NCBI RefSeq assembly: GCF_023159225.1 | Contig: NC_063174.1 | Coordinates: 36,863,691-36,927,690 of the forward strand | Length of the DNA: 64,000 nucleotides | Source: Perognathus longimembris pacificus | Taxonomy: Eukaryota; Chordata; Mammalia; Rodentia; Heteromyidae | Direction of reading: 5' to 3' | In this document: in pieces, positions 27,656 to 41,064 of the stretch | Numbering within the stretch: position 1 is the stretch's first letter | How the letters are laid out: each line of letters begins with the position of its first letter | Position numbers and translations under genes: made by a program | Notes under the pieces: generated by a model | Seen by the model: only the letters and a program-made list of their open reading frames with translations | The model's database searches: none | What the model was told of the DNA's origin: nothing

Positions 27656-28447
27656 TCAAGAACCCAGGACTCCACTTCTGGGGGTGCTTCCCACAGAGGC
27701 ATCCTCCAGACTGTGATCCCCAGTGTGAGAAAGCAGGTGTGTGGCTGGACATCCAGGCGTGGTGAGTGAGGGAGAAATCGTCACTCTCTATGGAGCATGT
27801 CCAGAGCATGTGGAGCAGGTTTGAATGAAGGCAGGAATACATGGGAAGGTACAGCGCACAGCATTTGCTTTACACACAGCCAGCTATACCCCGTGACATA
27901 CGTAGGAGGAAAACTTGCCAACACACCAGCCTCCCTCCAATCAGTATGTGGCTGGCTCCAAGCAGCCCTGCAGGGACCCCTCCCCAGGGAACCCTCAGAG
28001 CAGTCTAGATAGTTGGTACATCTGAACATTCTAGAACCTTCTCTGACCATTAGGGGCACGACCCTTTCTCTTTAGGGCAAAGGACACTTGAATTTCTTGG
28101 ATCTCTTTCTACAGGAGGAAAGCAGGGATGAGAAACAATCTGACAACGCTTCTCAGCTGCCTGGTGACAGACAGCACAGGGAAGGAGCTAGCTTAGCTGG
28201 TCCTCATACCCACTCTCCATGCCACCCCTGAGGCTGCTCAGCCTCTGCCAGTTAAAAGACACTGAAATTCAAGCCATTTTGCATTCCTTCTATTGTTTTT
28301 TCTTTAAAACATAACAAGGAACATATGTTTAGATAAGAGAAATGATAAATAAGCTTACTTGCCTACTCCTTTTCACTTTTTCCCTGTATGGATATTATGT
28401 TAACTCATTAGATACACATAAATAGTTTAAAAATAGTTAGCAGTACA

Positions 28448-28448
<1 letters not shown>

Positions 28449-28492
<44 letters not shown>

Positions 28493-28500
28493 GCGCACAC
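28449..28500 (+). repeat. (TG)n with CGCGCG core
   Basis: Alternating purine-pyrimidine tract including GCGCGCGTGTGTGTGCGC; strong Z-DNA potential. Confidence 0.95.
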
Positions 28501-28712
28501 TAGTTTCAGAGCTTGGATTCAAGGCCTAGGCATGGTTCCTTAGCTTTTCTGCTGGCTCTCTACCACTTGAATCACACCTCCACTTTTGGCCTTTGGTGGT
28601 TAATTGGAGGTAAGAGGCTTACAAACTTTTCTGCCTTGGCTGGCTTTGAACCATGATCCTCAGATTTCAGCTTCCTGAGTAGCTACCATTACCAGTATGA
28701 GCCACTGGCAAC
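28500..28712 (-). repeat. B1-Geo composite SINE
   Basis: Reverse-strand diverged copy ending CCTGAGTAGCTACCATTACC. Confidence 0.8.
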
Positions 28713-29934
28713 CAGTTAGCAATACATTCCTGAAATTTCTGTTTAGATCTGTGGTCTCCCTATGTAAAGTCTTCCTTTGATATATCTTCGGAAAATTCAT
28801 TTCAGGACCCTCAAGGATGCCAAAATCTAAAGATACTCAAGTCTCTTAAATAAAATAGTGTAGAATTTGCATATAATCCACTCATATGCTTTCAACCATC
28901 CCTAGATATCGTACAATGCTTAACACAATGAAAATGCTATATAACTGGTTGTTAAGATTATATTGTTTAGGGAATGATGACAAGAAAAAAAAAGTCCACA
29001 TACGTTCAGCACAGATGCCCTATTCTTTTGTTTGAATATTTTGGTTGGTAGAGTCCAGAGATTTAGAACCCAGATATGGTGGGTGGGCTGGGCACCCCAG
29101 GCTGTACCCCCCAGGATAGAATCACTCACTGAACTACTAAAGGACATGCAGGACCCTCAACTTGCATGGTGCTAGATTTCTTATCACCAGTGTCTCCTGG
29201 TACATGATTTCCCCATGTTGAGGGTCAATTCCCTAGTCTTAGTATTTCCCGATTTGAATATGATGAAATCATTAGGTGTGAATTTGGGTAGCCAAACTGC
29301 TCTCCTCTGAGGCTGTGCTGGGTGCCGGGGTTCCTCATGCTCTTGCTGGCAAACTAGGAGAAGTGGGGGACATCCTTTGCTCTGTAGGTGGCTGTGAGCT
29401 GTCCTTGACCCAGGAGAGAACACCCCTAGTACCTAGTGGGTGAACCAGGACTGACTATCCACACCTGCATGGGCACTTAAAATAGGGTGCTCTAGCCAAC
29501 CCTCTTAGTCATGAGCCAATGGCATGCCAGTCTTTATATCAAGCCAGGCCATTCCCAAATAACCATTGGTCCTTTCTGTTTATCTCCAGCCTAATGTTGG
29601 ACAAACACAAAACAGGGCTAAATGGGGGAGAAGGGGGTCTCAACCTCAGGGTTTGCTATTGGCTAAGTGGGGCTCCCGTTGGTAGAGTTAGCAGGGCCCC
29701 TCCTTCCCTACTACTAGCCTAGGTTGTGAGGTCAAGATCATCCAAATATGAAGGCCTCTCTTCGGAGTGCTGGCTGCCAATAAGAAAACTATACATGGCC
29801 GAATGCCTGACTGTCAGAATAAGAGGACACATATTCTAAAGGCAAAGAAAGGCTTTGGTTCCCTGTACTCGGAGGCTAGAAAGCAGGCAGGAAGCACAGA
29901 AAAAGCCAAGAGCTGCCCTGTACTGAGGGCATTT

Positions 29935-30125
29935 CACTTGCCAGGCATTAAAGACTGAAGACAGTCCCTGAGACTCTCATCTCCAATTAACCACAAAAAC
30001 ACACACACACACACACACACAAATAAAAACCGGAAGTGGAAGTGTTGTTCAAGTGGTGGAGTGCTATCCTTGAGTGAAAAGGGACAGTGCCCAGGTCCTG
30101 AGCTCAACAACCAGGACAGGCTCAA
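29935..30125 (+). repeat. B1-Geo composite SINE, B1 half truncated
   Basis: It starts within the B1 half; a (CA)n run (30001-30020) has grown at the junction between the two monomers, followed by a Geo half with GTTCAAGTGGTGGAGTGC. Confidence 0.75.
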
Positions 30126-30311
30126 AATAATAAACAAATGCCTCTATCTGAGCATGGGTAAATATGGTGAAAAAGTGGACTGGGATTGGATTCAAATTCA
30201 CCTTAGGATGAGTGCTCCCTTGGATTTCACATTTGGTATATTCAGTCTTTCTTGCTGCCACACTGTTTTCTCAGTTGTCCAGCCTTGTTTGTGCTGGTTC
30301 TTTTTGAAGTA

Positions 30312-30388
30312 GGGTCTCATGAATGTCAAACCACAATCCTTCCTGAGTTAACCAGGATTACAGGCATGAGCCACTGAAGCCTGGCTTG
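30312..30388 (-). repeat. B1-like fragment
   Basis: GGATTACAGGCATGAGCCAC and preceding sequence, reverse strand, no Geo half seen. Confidence 0.6.
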
Positions 30389-30609
30389 TGCTGTGATTCT
30401 TAAGCCTCACAACCATAGTATGAGGAGGTAGGCAAATAATAAAACTCATTTTAACTTGGAGCTACAGAATGTAACCTTATTAGGAAATAGTCTTTGCTAA
30501 GGTAGTCAGTTAAAATGAGGTTAAACTGGAATGGGAGGGGCTAAATCCTTTGAGTGGTCTTTACTAACCAAGAGGAGAGAGAAAGACCCTCATAGAGAGT
30601 AAGGCTTGT

Positions 30610-30810
30610 GGGGCTGGGGATATAGCCTAGTGGCAAGAGTACTTGCCTCGCATACATGAAGCCCTGGGTTCAATTCCCCAGCACCACATATATAGAAAAC
30701 GGCAGAGATGGCACTGTGGCTCAAGTGGCAGAGAGCTAGCCTTGAGCAAAAAGAAGCCAGGAACAGTGCTCAGGCCCTGAGTCCAAGCCCAGGACTGGCA
30801 AAAAAAAAAA
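30610..30810 (+). repeat. IDL-Geo SINE, antisense to ACTN1
   Basis: Dimer flanked by GAGTAAGGCTTGT (30597-30609 and 30811-30823). Confidence 0.95.
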
Positions 30811-30879
30811 GAGTAAGGCTTGTAAAAAGGGAGGCAGAGGCTGGGATAACGTCATTGGGTTGCCACAGACTCAGTTCTA

Positions 30880-31080
30880 CCAGAAGCTAGGGAGAAACAG
30901 GATTCATCTCCACACTAAACCTCTAGAGAAACCAACCCTGTTGACACTCAATCTAGATGTCTAGCTTCCTGCACTGTGAGGAAACATTTCTGTTGCTTTA
31001 AGCCATCAAGTGTGTGGTCATTTGTTACAGCAAACCTACCCCCCCTCTACTGACTGGGGAGAAAGAAACTGACAGAGACA
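30880..31080 (+). mobile_element. Possible MaLR LTR remnant
   Basis: TTCCTGCACTGTGAGGAAAC then TTTAAGCCATCAAGTGTGTG and TTTGTTACAGCAAACC follow the MaLR LTR end pattern. Confidence 0.55.
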
Positions 31081-31362
31081 AGAATAATTAAAGACTAACC
31101 TTACCTAGCACTACACTATGTCTCAGCCCTTCCCATGGCCTTACTGATTCAATTCTCATAAATATATAAGAAATGTATAATAATAAATGCAGAAGAAGAT
31201 AAGGACACTGAGATAATGCAATGGCTAACAAACCTACCTGATGCCAGAAAACTACTGAGAGACAAGGTGAAACCAATAGAAGGCCAGAGAAGGAACTGTG
31301 GCTGGGGGTTGGGAGGACAGATAGCCAGAACCCCTGGGGAGGTACGGGCTGGGCAGCCTCAC

Positions 31363-31510
31363 CATCTGTCCAAGCCTCGTGGATGGAGGCCTTCTGCCGG
31401 AACTTCTCTGCCAAGTGGTCGAGCCGCTCCAGCCTCCGGATCTCATTCAGAAGCCATTCCTCATAGCCCTTTTCCGCCTGTTCCAGGCAGCCCCAAGCAT
31501 TGTTGATGTC
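31363..31510 (-). CDS. ACTN1: ACTN1 exon 11: spectrin repeats 1-2
   Basis: The 148-nt exon encodes residues 363-412 ([20 protein letters not shown] ... [10 protein letters not shown]) and ends one base into a Gly codon. It carries the end of repeat 1 and the start of repeat 2. Ala in EQAEKG differs from the remembered human Val; this is conservative. The acceptor is CCACAG and the donor GTGAGG. Confidence 0.97.
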
Positions 31511-32469
31511 CTGTGGTGATGGCAGGTATATAGGGTCAAGGTCTGGCTAGGGCCTAACCCCTAGCCCCCTGGTCCTTGGAACCCTGCAGCTGCTTGCTTC
31601 ATATTTCTAGGAAGTGTCTTCCCAATCTTAGCTCCCAGCAAAAAGTTTCGCCCTACCTCTGAGCTCCTATGGTATCCCCTGGCATTTCCCTGGGCTCCCA
31701 GGAAGCAGGCATCCTCGATGGACAGAGGGCCTGAATCCACATGTGCCACCAAGCTATGAGGATCTGACTGCGAAGCTCTATGGGGTAAGAATTCAAGACT
31801 CTCTGTGCCCTGCCAGGAAGAGCTTCCAACAGGCCCCTGGTTCATCCCAGAGGCCATAGAGCCAACCAGGAAACCAAAGCAAGGATGACAGGAAAGGGGG
31901 CACTGGATTCAGGCCTCTGGGTTCTGTGAAGTAGCCTGGGTGAGGGAGCCATGATTGTGACAGGACAGATGCTAAGCACACACACCAGGCAAGGTCACCC
32001 TCACAGTTAGTACACGCCTGTGGGCACAATTGGTGAAGCAGCCAGTGTGCCATCTATCCCTCTGTGTGCCCACACTGCACCTGCCCCATGGAAGGGGCAC
32101 TTCTCAAGAAAACTGGCTAACAGTGGTTCTGGTTGCATAAAAGCTACTGAATCAGCCTGAGAACCTGAGAGGACTAGTTTTCCAAACTGCACACATGATA
32201 CCAAAAGCCTTTCTCTCCCTTCAAGATTCCCAGATTCTGCTCCTGCCTGGTACTGTTTGTGTTTTTGCTCATCTCCTTTTAGTGTTGCACAATATGCCTG
32301 AACATTCTCACTCCTCCTGTGAAAAGACAAACACTTCTCCCACAGGGAATTGGTTCAACTTCCTTCTGTATGTTTCCCTGGCTTCTAAAATGTTCCCCAA
32401 GTCCCAAGGATGTAAAAAGGGACACAAGAATATTTCAGGCAATCGAAAGCTGGCTACAATAGAATGTTA

Positions 32470-32760
32470 GGGTTTTTAAAATATTGTTGCCAGAGAAGGG
32501 GTGACATTGTCCAAAAAGAACTCCTCTGTATATCGCCTTTATAATAATTTTAAAAGGTAAAAATGTTAAGCTAGGCAAAAAAAGTTGTTGTTTTAAGTCA
32601 ATTAAATAAAATATATCTTAAGATTCCCTTATGGGGGAAACAGGTGAAAATGGGGGAGGGGATAACACTGTTCAGAAAGAAATGTACTCATGACCTCATC
32701 TATATACCTGTAACCCCTCTGCACATCACCTTTACAATAAAATTTTTAAAAATTAGAAAG
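32470..32760 (+). mobile_element. Two successive L1 3' tails
   Basis: Two fragments read as L1 3' ends: one near 32490-32560 (GACATTGTCCAAAAAGAACT, TTTATAATAATTTTAAAAGG), the other at 32635-32755 (AACACTGTTCAGAAAGAAAT, TTTACAATAAAATTTTTAAA). The second matches the L1 end at 6965-7060. Confidence 0.65.
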
Positions 32761-32829
32761 AGCCCCTTGTAAATTGTATTTATACAGAAAAACTAAAAAG
32801 TTATTTTCAAAAAATTTTAAAACACTGGC

Positions 32830-33062
32830 AGGCAGGGCACTGGTTGCTCATGCCTGTAATCCTAGCTACTCTAGAGGTTGAGATCTGAGGGTCATAGATT
32901 GAAGTTAGCCTGAGGAGGAAAGCCCTGAGACTCTTATCTCCAATTAACTACCAAAAAAGACCAGAAGTAGAACTGTGGGTCAAGTGTGAGAGTATTAGTC
33001 TAGAGAAAAGAAGCTCAAAGACAGTACCCAGGCCCTGAGTTTAAGCCCCAGGACCAGCAAAA
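32830..33062 (+). repeat. B1-Geo composite SINE
   Basis: B1-like GGTTGCTCATGCCTGTAATC and Geo-like CTGTGGGTCAAGTGTGAGAG. Confidence 0.85.
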
Positions 33063-33424
33063 CATTGACAGGTACATGCCTATAACCCCAGCTATTTGGT
33101 AAGTGGAGATAGGAGGATCAAACACACTCAGAGGGCAGTCCTTGGCAAAAAGCTCCAGATTTTACTTGAAAAGTAAAATGGGCTGGAGTGTATAGCTCAG
33201 TACCACCAAACTAAAACCAAAACCAAATAAAATATTGATTATAAGTAGTAAGATTGTGAGTAATCTTTATTTGTGCATTTTACTTATTTGTATCTTTACA
33301 ATAGCCTACTCCCCAAATTTATTAAGCTTTTTCTTTTTCTGTTTCCCCCCCCCCCCCTTAAGTATTTAGGATTCCATGAAGGCTGGTTCAACATGTTCAC
33401 GGGTATTCTGTCTTCAAAGATGGT

Positions 33425-33636
33425 ACTGGGGCTTGAAATCAGGGCCTGGTACTCTCACTTAGCTTTCCTGCTCACAGCTGAGGCTTTACTACTGGAGCCA
33501 CTTTCAGCTTTTTGCTGATTAATTGGAAATAGGAGTCTCAAGGACTCCTCTGCACAATGTGGCTTCCAATTTCTATCTCCAGATCTTGGCTTCCAGAATA
33601 GCTAAGATTATGAATGTGAGCCACCAGCACCAGCAT
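33425..33636 (-). repeat. B1-Geo composite SINE
   Basis: Reverse-strand diverged copy from CTGGGGCTTGAAATCAGGGC to GAATGTGAGCCACCAGCACC. Confidence 0.75.
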
Positions 33637-34033
33637 CCTGGGATGACAAGGATTCTTAAGCTGGGCTGGTGGCTAGGATGTCTTGGAGTTGGAAGGGAAA
33701 GCTTGACCCAGAATGGTCAAGGGTAACAGGAACCACCGGTATGGCAGAGGCCAGAGAACCAGCTAGGAAACCAGAGCAAGGATGAACAAGATAAGTGGGT
33801 TCTGGGTTCTATGCATTAGCCGAGGTGAACGAGCCATGGTCGCTCAGAAGATATGCTGAGTACACCCACTGCGCTTAGGCTCAAGCTGGGTGATGATGTG
33901 GCAGGGAGAAATTACTTCGGAGCAGCAGGTGTGGGCAGAACACTTGTCCCACTCCCCCACCCACACCCAGGAGGCTGCATTTGGTCTGATCAGGAGCCAC
34001 TCAGGGATGAAGGGATGAAGGCAAGCTAGGCTA

Positions 34034-34291
<258 letters not shown>

Positions 34292-34467
34292 CTAGGGGGC
34301 AGAGGCAGAGGATGAGGGTGTCCAAGGAGGGAGTGTGCAAGGGCAACCCCCACCCCCACCCTGCATGCTCTTCCCACACAGGGTCTCCTGACAGCGCTCT
34401 CCCTACCCACTCCTATCCAGGGGCATTCCTACTCAACTGATGCCAGGCTCCAAGGTGCTCCTTCCAA

Positions 34468-34615
34468 GAGCCACAGCTCTATGATGCCTAGCTACCAGGG
34501 TATGGAACTTAGGGCTAATATCACTAAGCCTCCTAAAGCCACAAGCTCCATGATGCTTAGCTACCAGCCTATGTCAACTCAACTCAGAGCCAACATCACT
34601 AAACCTCCCTACCCT
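34468..34615. repeat. Two-copy tandem duplication
   Basis: The block GAGCCACAGCTCTATGATGC ... CTAATATCACTAAGCCTCC is followed by a diverged copy AAGCCACAAGCTCCATGATG ... CCAACATCACTAAACCTCC. A short plus-strand open frame through it is internally repetitive but has no other sign of coding. Confidence 0.75.
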
Positions 34616-35311
34616 GCCAGAGGCAGAACCACAGAGCCATTGGCTGCTTCACCAAGGGGCAGAAGCCCTGAGCTGCAGCCCAGGTCCTACTAAGTGGTTG
34701 GGCTTCAATTTCCTCAGGGTAATAGCTGTTATCTAGAAATGTGGGTGCCTGGCCCAAAGGGGCACAGGCTGGCTTTTGGAACAGAGCTGCCTGGAGCCCA
34801 GGGCAGGGAAGTGCCTGGATTGTCTGCCTGCAGCAAAGGTGAATCAAAGGAGCAGGCAACACCTGCATGGTGTCAGGCCTGTCCTGTGAACTCACTTCCC
34901 AAGAACCACAGGAATCTCATGGGGTTTGGGTGTTATGATCTCATCCGTCAGATCATGTGAGTTGCTGCCACGACCTGGCAAGGATTTAAGCCTGAGCACC
35001 AGGCTCTATCTGTGCAGTACAAGAGGCTGAATTCTCTTAGGTAAGAAGCACGTGGATTCATAATCCAAACAAAGCAAATGGCAGAACAGCAAACCCATCC
35101 CTGTTCCATCCTCACCCCTGGCAGGTCTGGCTGCTACACCAGCCCGAGCTGCAGCCCACACCATCTCCACACCAGACAGAGCCCTGTTCTAATTCAAGTA
35201 AAACTCATAGAGCAGCAGTACACCAGGCTGGGAAAGCCTTTGAGATTCCCTGGCTCAGCTCTCATTTGATAAGTTTAAAACAACGACAGGAGCTACAGAA
35301 GTGAAGGGAAG

Positions 35312-35532
35312 CTGGGAGCTGGTGGCTCACACCTGTACTCCTAGTTTCACGAGGCTGAGACCTAAGGATTGCAGTTCAAAGCCAGCTCTGGCAGGCAAAT
35401 CCATGAAACTCTTATCTCCAATTAACCACAAGAAATGGAGCTGTGGCTCAAAGTGGTCAGTTACTAGCCTTGAGCAAAAGAGCTCAGGGACATTACCCAG
35501 GCCCTGAGTTCAAGATCTCTGGCTGACAAATA
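35312..35532 (+). repeat. B1-Geo composite SINE
   Basis: B1-like half (GGTGGCTCACACCTGTACTC) and Geo half (GAGCTGTGGCTCAAAGTGG). Confidence 0.85.
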
Positions 35533-35736
35533 AAAAGAAGGTGGGGGAGGTGAAGGGATTTCCAGACTCAGTGTAGCCCAGACAGGCCCCTCTGCCCTCC
35601 AACTCCCTATTTCTAGGATATGTACAGCAGAACCTAAGCTGCCCCGGTGTTAAATGAGGTGTGAGTGTTATCTACACCTAGCCATAATTCTGTCCCCAGG
35701 AGGGGTTTGGAAGTACTACCTGGGGTCTTTGTCTCA

Positions 35737-35934
<198 letters not shown>

Positions 35935-37542
35935 TCACAAGCCAGATACCCCAGCAGCAGGGGCACCTGAACACACCTGTGCTGCAAGAGCCTCTCCCGC
36001 ACCCTGCAGCTCTCCATGGTGAGGAGGAGCTCCCAAGGCTCTGAAGCCACCTCTCTCCTCACCAACTTCTTTGCCAGCCCCTGGCTGGGTCTCGTGGGCC
36101 AGATGAGTCTCACTAAAGGTCTAGCCTGGGCCCCTAGTGGAGAAGGGCCTTGACCTCCCAGCACACCTGCCAAGGAGAAACAAATCCAGTAGCCGATTGC
36201 CATCAAAATGCTCTGCTCAGGTGAAGAGGAAAGGACACCCACGGCCATCCTGGAATTCCTAGAATCTCAAGGCAAGATGTGGGGATTTAAATCTGGAGTC
36301 TATTGGAGCCTCTCAGGCTACCTGCAGAAGCATTCTGTGTCCCGAACTCAACGCCTGGAGCCTTCAGAGAAAACAAGGCACAGCGCAGTGTGCTGGGGGC
36401 AAGACTTAAAATCATCCTCTCATGGGCAAGATGCTCAGAATGCTGCACATCCCCTGAGCACCGCTGGGACAGCCAAGCTTGCGTTGGGTGCCAAATGCTG
36501 GGCAAGCAGAGGCCAGAGATGGACAGTCTCAGCAGTGAGAGAAAAGAAAAGACCTGGAAGAATGCAACTAGCCAACAAATGCCTGCAGAGCTGAGAGGCA
36601 CAGCCTTCCCTACCTGAGTGTAGGTCCTAGTGGACCTACACTCCCTCTCAAATCCAGCTTGCTCTGAAGGTCAGCTGGGTCTTTGTACATACTCTAACCT
36701 ATGCCAAGGGGAAGTAAATACGCACCCCTTTGGGGACCACAGGGTAGAAAGACACAATCTGGGATACAGATAGACAACTTGCAGATGACAAAGGATATCC
36801 GGTTTAGGGAAAGGAAGACAAAACCTCTTGGTGAACCAGACAAAATGGGTTTCAACTGCAGCAAGACCAACTCAGGTCACAGATGAGAAAGAACTTCCTG
36901 AGAATTGGAAGGAATGACTAAGTAGATTTAAATGCTTTTCCCTCCCAAGAACTTTTCAAAGACGATACACTCCTACCAAGTCACATGCCTTGTGGTGATG
37001 GTTTGGGGGCAGAATGAGATCATCCTACAGATCCCTTTAACTGCAAAGTCAAGAAGACTGTACCCTACAGGGCATCAGAGCAGGCTGGGCCTCCCAGAGA
37101 AACTAAGAGGTAGGTGGGAATTTCAATCTCAAGAAACAGGCAAGGAACACATCTACAGCCCTCACCCCCTGCCTCCAACTCAGCTCTGCCCGGGAGATGC
37201 CATGGCCCCAACTTGCATACAGAACTCCTGACTGATTGTCACTCTTGCATAACCACAGGGAAACTACATTCCTTCCCCAGAGCCTGGTGCACCCCAGACA
37301 GAAATTGGCATCATGGAAACAAAGCAGATGTATCCCAAGAGTCTGACAATCTGCAAGAAGTCACTGAGATTATGTCCATTGCAGGCTCCAACAGTGGCCC
37401 ATGGAGAGAAAATGTGCTCTCTACTGGGATGACATTTATGTTGAGAAGGTGGGGTGCCACAAACCCCAGCCACCAATGTTCTTACAAGCAAAGAACCACG
37501 GGTGGCCTTTATCATAGGCAGGAAGCACGATTGCCTCTGTGA

Positions 37543-37806
37543 TTTTATTATTATTATTATTGTTGTTGTTGTTGTTATTTTGGGTGCTGGTCCTCAGGCT
37601 TGAACTCAAAGCCTGGGTGCTGTCGCTGAGCTTTTTTGCTCAAAGCTAGCGCTCTAGCACTTGAGCCATAGCTCCCCTTCCAGCTTCTAGGTGGTAAATT
37701 GGAGATAAGAGTCTCATGAACTTTCCTGCCAGGGCTGGCTTTGAACTGTGATCCTCAGATCTCTCAGCTACCTGAGTAGCTAGGATTACAGGTGTCAGCC
37801 TTTAGC
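37543..37806 (-). repeat. (ATT)n/(GTT)n tract and B1-Geo composite SINE
   Basis: TTATTATTATT then GTTGTTGTT adjoins the Geo end of a reverse-strand composite (GGCTTGAACTCAAAGCC to GCTAGGATTACAGGTGTCAG). Confidence 0.8.
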
Positions 37807-40800
37807 ACTCTGTGGGCTGCTGTGATTTCTATGGGTAAGGCTCACCTTGACCTCATTCTCTGAACACATCCTAAAACCCTGGCCTATGAACTTTGACATG
37901 CATGGATTCAAAATGGCTATGGATTCAAATGGGCTGACAGGTGGGCCCTGTGGGCTTGAGGCCACAGCCCCTCCCCCGAGGCTACTGACTGTTTGGGGTC
38001 AAAGGGATCCTGTGGTTAAAGTCTTGAGGAGATTTCCCGTGGGATACCTGCTCCGTTCCAAGCCCACATCTCTGCCGGCCTCTCCTGGGCTGGCCTCAGC
38101 AGGCCACAACGACTGAAAATTTACCCAGGACAACCCACAGATCTGCTATTGGGAATAACAGGTCACCATGGGCCCAAAGGGTGCTTTTTAAATAAAGGGT
38201 CTGCTGCAAATGCACCTCCAGGCTGTAGTGTCCAGGGAACAGCAGGTAACTAACTGGAAGGCAGCTGTGCTGCATAGAGACAAACAAGGGGCAGATCCCC
38301 TGGAACTCTGTCCCTCCTACATGCTCCCTGCCAACTTCCTCCCATAGGATGCACCCCTTCGAAGCCTGCTGGGTGGCTGGGTAAACTGATTTCTCTGAAG
38401 AGGGGCCTGGTCAAGCCCAACCTCAGCCCAAGTGGTGAGGCAAGACAGCTCAGGAAGAATTAACGTGACCAACTTACAGATACCCCCACTAGAGGAAGGA
38501 GAAGGGGACAGCCAAAGAGTGGGAGGCACTGGAACCCAGGAAACCCAAGTGTTTGGCTTTCTAGCTTTGTCCTCTCACAACGATGAGAATTCTAGACCCT
38601 GTGGAAGACTGAGGGGCCAGCACCCAGAACTCCAAGTCCAGACGGGACCTCAGAAAGAGTAGTTCAGAAGCTTGGGAGAGACAGCCCAGGGGAGGAAAGC
38701 TGCATTCCTGAGAGAAAGGCAGAACTGCAAAGAACCTTCTTCTTCGAAGAAAACCCAGGTGAGCCCCATCCCCATCCCCAGGTTCTTTCCAAAAGAGACA
38801 GGCCACGCTGGAGCCTAAGGAAAGCCAGATGCCCTTCAGATGTGGACCAAAGTAACCTGAGACCACGAGATCTAGGCATAGCTATGTCAAGGGGCTGAGA
38901 AATACTCTTTAGAAACAGGCACATGTTATTTATTTCCAAGTATCAAAGGAAATGTGAGTTTCGTGTTCCATGATTTGTGTTCTCATGTGTCTTTGTGACC
39001 TACTTTTTAAATTGCTGAGTGTACCATTTTTGTTTCTGTTGTTATTTTTGTAAATTGTGTACAGTTTATTATCCTGGAGTACTTATTCCATTGTCCCAGG
39101 CCAATCTGCTACCCACCGGATCAGCACCAGATTACTTACAATAGGCATGGTGTAGAGAGGGCTGGCATAAATTAAGGTGACATCAAACATTCACATAAGT
39201 CCAGGTAAGGTACTATGGGTCTACCATACACAGCCCACAGATTCACATGAATACCATAAGAATCTTACTGCTGACATTTTTAGACCAAAAATTTCCTTCC
39301 TCCCACAGCCACTGGCTACATAGTCTCTCCTTTTGTCTCAAGCTGGCAACTAAACCCAGCCATGGGCCCAGGTTGGGCTCAGGTTGGCAAGAATCCTGTC
39401 TGTAGAACGTGTGCTTTCTTGAGATGAGTGGGCAAGGTTAGGTCACAGGACAAAGAGAAGCTGACAGGCAGATCTGCAATATCCTCTCTAGTGGTGCCTC
39501 AGTTTCTCCAGGACTCCCTGCAACACAGCAGCCTGGCAACAATGACTTGCTCTTGTGTCACAGGCTTCCTCTCTCACACCTTGGTCTCTCATGATTTCTG
39601 CATGTGGCTCCTTTGTTGACACCCACTGTTTATCCCTCTCTGAGCCTTTCCCATGAGGGCTTTTCTCGGCCTCAGTACCGCCCTGAGCTCCAGAGCTCAA
39701 GATCACAGCCCAGTAAGAGCCCTTGGCGTTGTGCACAGCGTCAGGAGAGCAGCCCTGTTTCCTCTGTGTCTCTGGGGCTCCTCTGGGTGGACCCCGAATT
39801 CCCAGGGCAGCAGCAGGCTGCTCCCGTAGAAGGATCACAGTAGTAGACTGAGTAGCTGACCAGTGGTCACTGGATGGGTGTGTGCAGCCCCACTGAACCC
39901 TAAAGTAGGCAGCAACACCCACATCAAAGTTCCGTCAAGCCTTCTCAGAAGCTATTCCCAAGAGATCAGGAATTTTGAATCCCTAGGGGAAGATGGGGAG
40001 AGGGGACTGAGAGAAAATGAGAAACAAAGGCAGCTTGTCTCCCAGGAGAGGCCAGGCCATCCACATATGTGTGCCCCAGGTGCTTGCACGAGCACACAGG
40101 CTGCGTACACACATGCCTGTGTGTGCCAGCTGCAGCCTAGCCGGTACCACCGTCCCATGTACACAGAGAAGGGCATAGAGGGGAGGGCTGCAAGCGTGAG
40201 TTTGGGAAGACACCCCCACCCCCCATCAGTGCCTGCCCAAGGGATGGTCAAGACAAGAAGAGACAAGAAGATAACGGGGCAGAAGGGCTCATCCTTGGCT
40301 CTTCTCCACCCTGCTCGCTCTAAGCAGCCACTTCAGAGGGGGCTGGATGGCTCTGGAGAAGACTCCTGATCCAGGCCTCACAACCCCTGTCCTACCCAGC
40401 TGGTGACCCTGTCCTGAGATGCAGACAAAAGCATGAAATGGTTGCAGCAGGGATGAGGAAGAGGTAAGGGGGCAGGGGAGGGAGGGAAGGGGACTCTGGA
40501 GGGAGAGAAGGCTGCCACACGTACCCCGACGCCACCACCCCCACCCCCACCACTACCCCCACATACATGCATGCACTTCCCCAATATACTCAACACACCC
40601 CTTCTGAGCAATGTCGTCAGCCAGGACAGAGCCCCTGAAGGAAAGGGGGACAGAGAGGAGGGAGGAGAGTCTGACAGAGAGGAAAGGCCGTAGCAGAGTC
40701 AGCCTGGCCGGAGCTGTGGGCAAGTGCACTCTGGGTGGTCACCAGGCTGGAAGCCCTAGCTGGGCAAGCACACATGCTGCTGCTCAGATCCAGAGGAAGC

Positions 40801-41064
40801 TGGTGAGAGAGCAGCAGAAGTGGGGGGCAGACAAAGCAGAAGGCAGGCTGGGAGGGCTGGAAGGGGCCCAGCAGCTGATGGCCTAACACTTTGTGTTTAT
40901 CTCCTTCTGCATTCAGGGCCAGAGGGTCTGGGGTACCTTTCCAGCAAGGAATAGGGCTACAATGGGCCCATCTGGGGTTTCTTTGTTATTCTTTTAAAGG
41001 TACGTCTTCCCTAAGGGACTTCATCTGGAAAAAATACCACATTGCTTTTTTGTGTAAGAATGTG

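Noticed and set aside
36208..36617. Overlapping open frames of about 100-128 codons as an extra ACTN1 exon or nested gene
   Set aside because: No similarity to actinin, no flanking splice pattern in phase, and no family signature.
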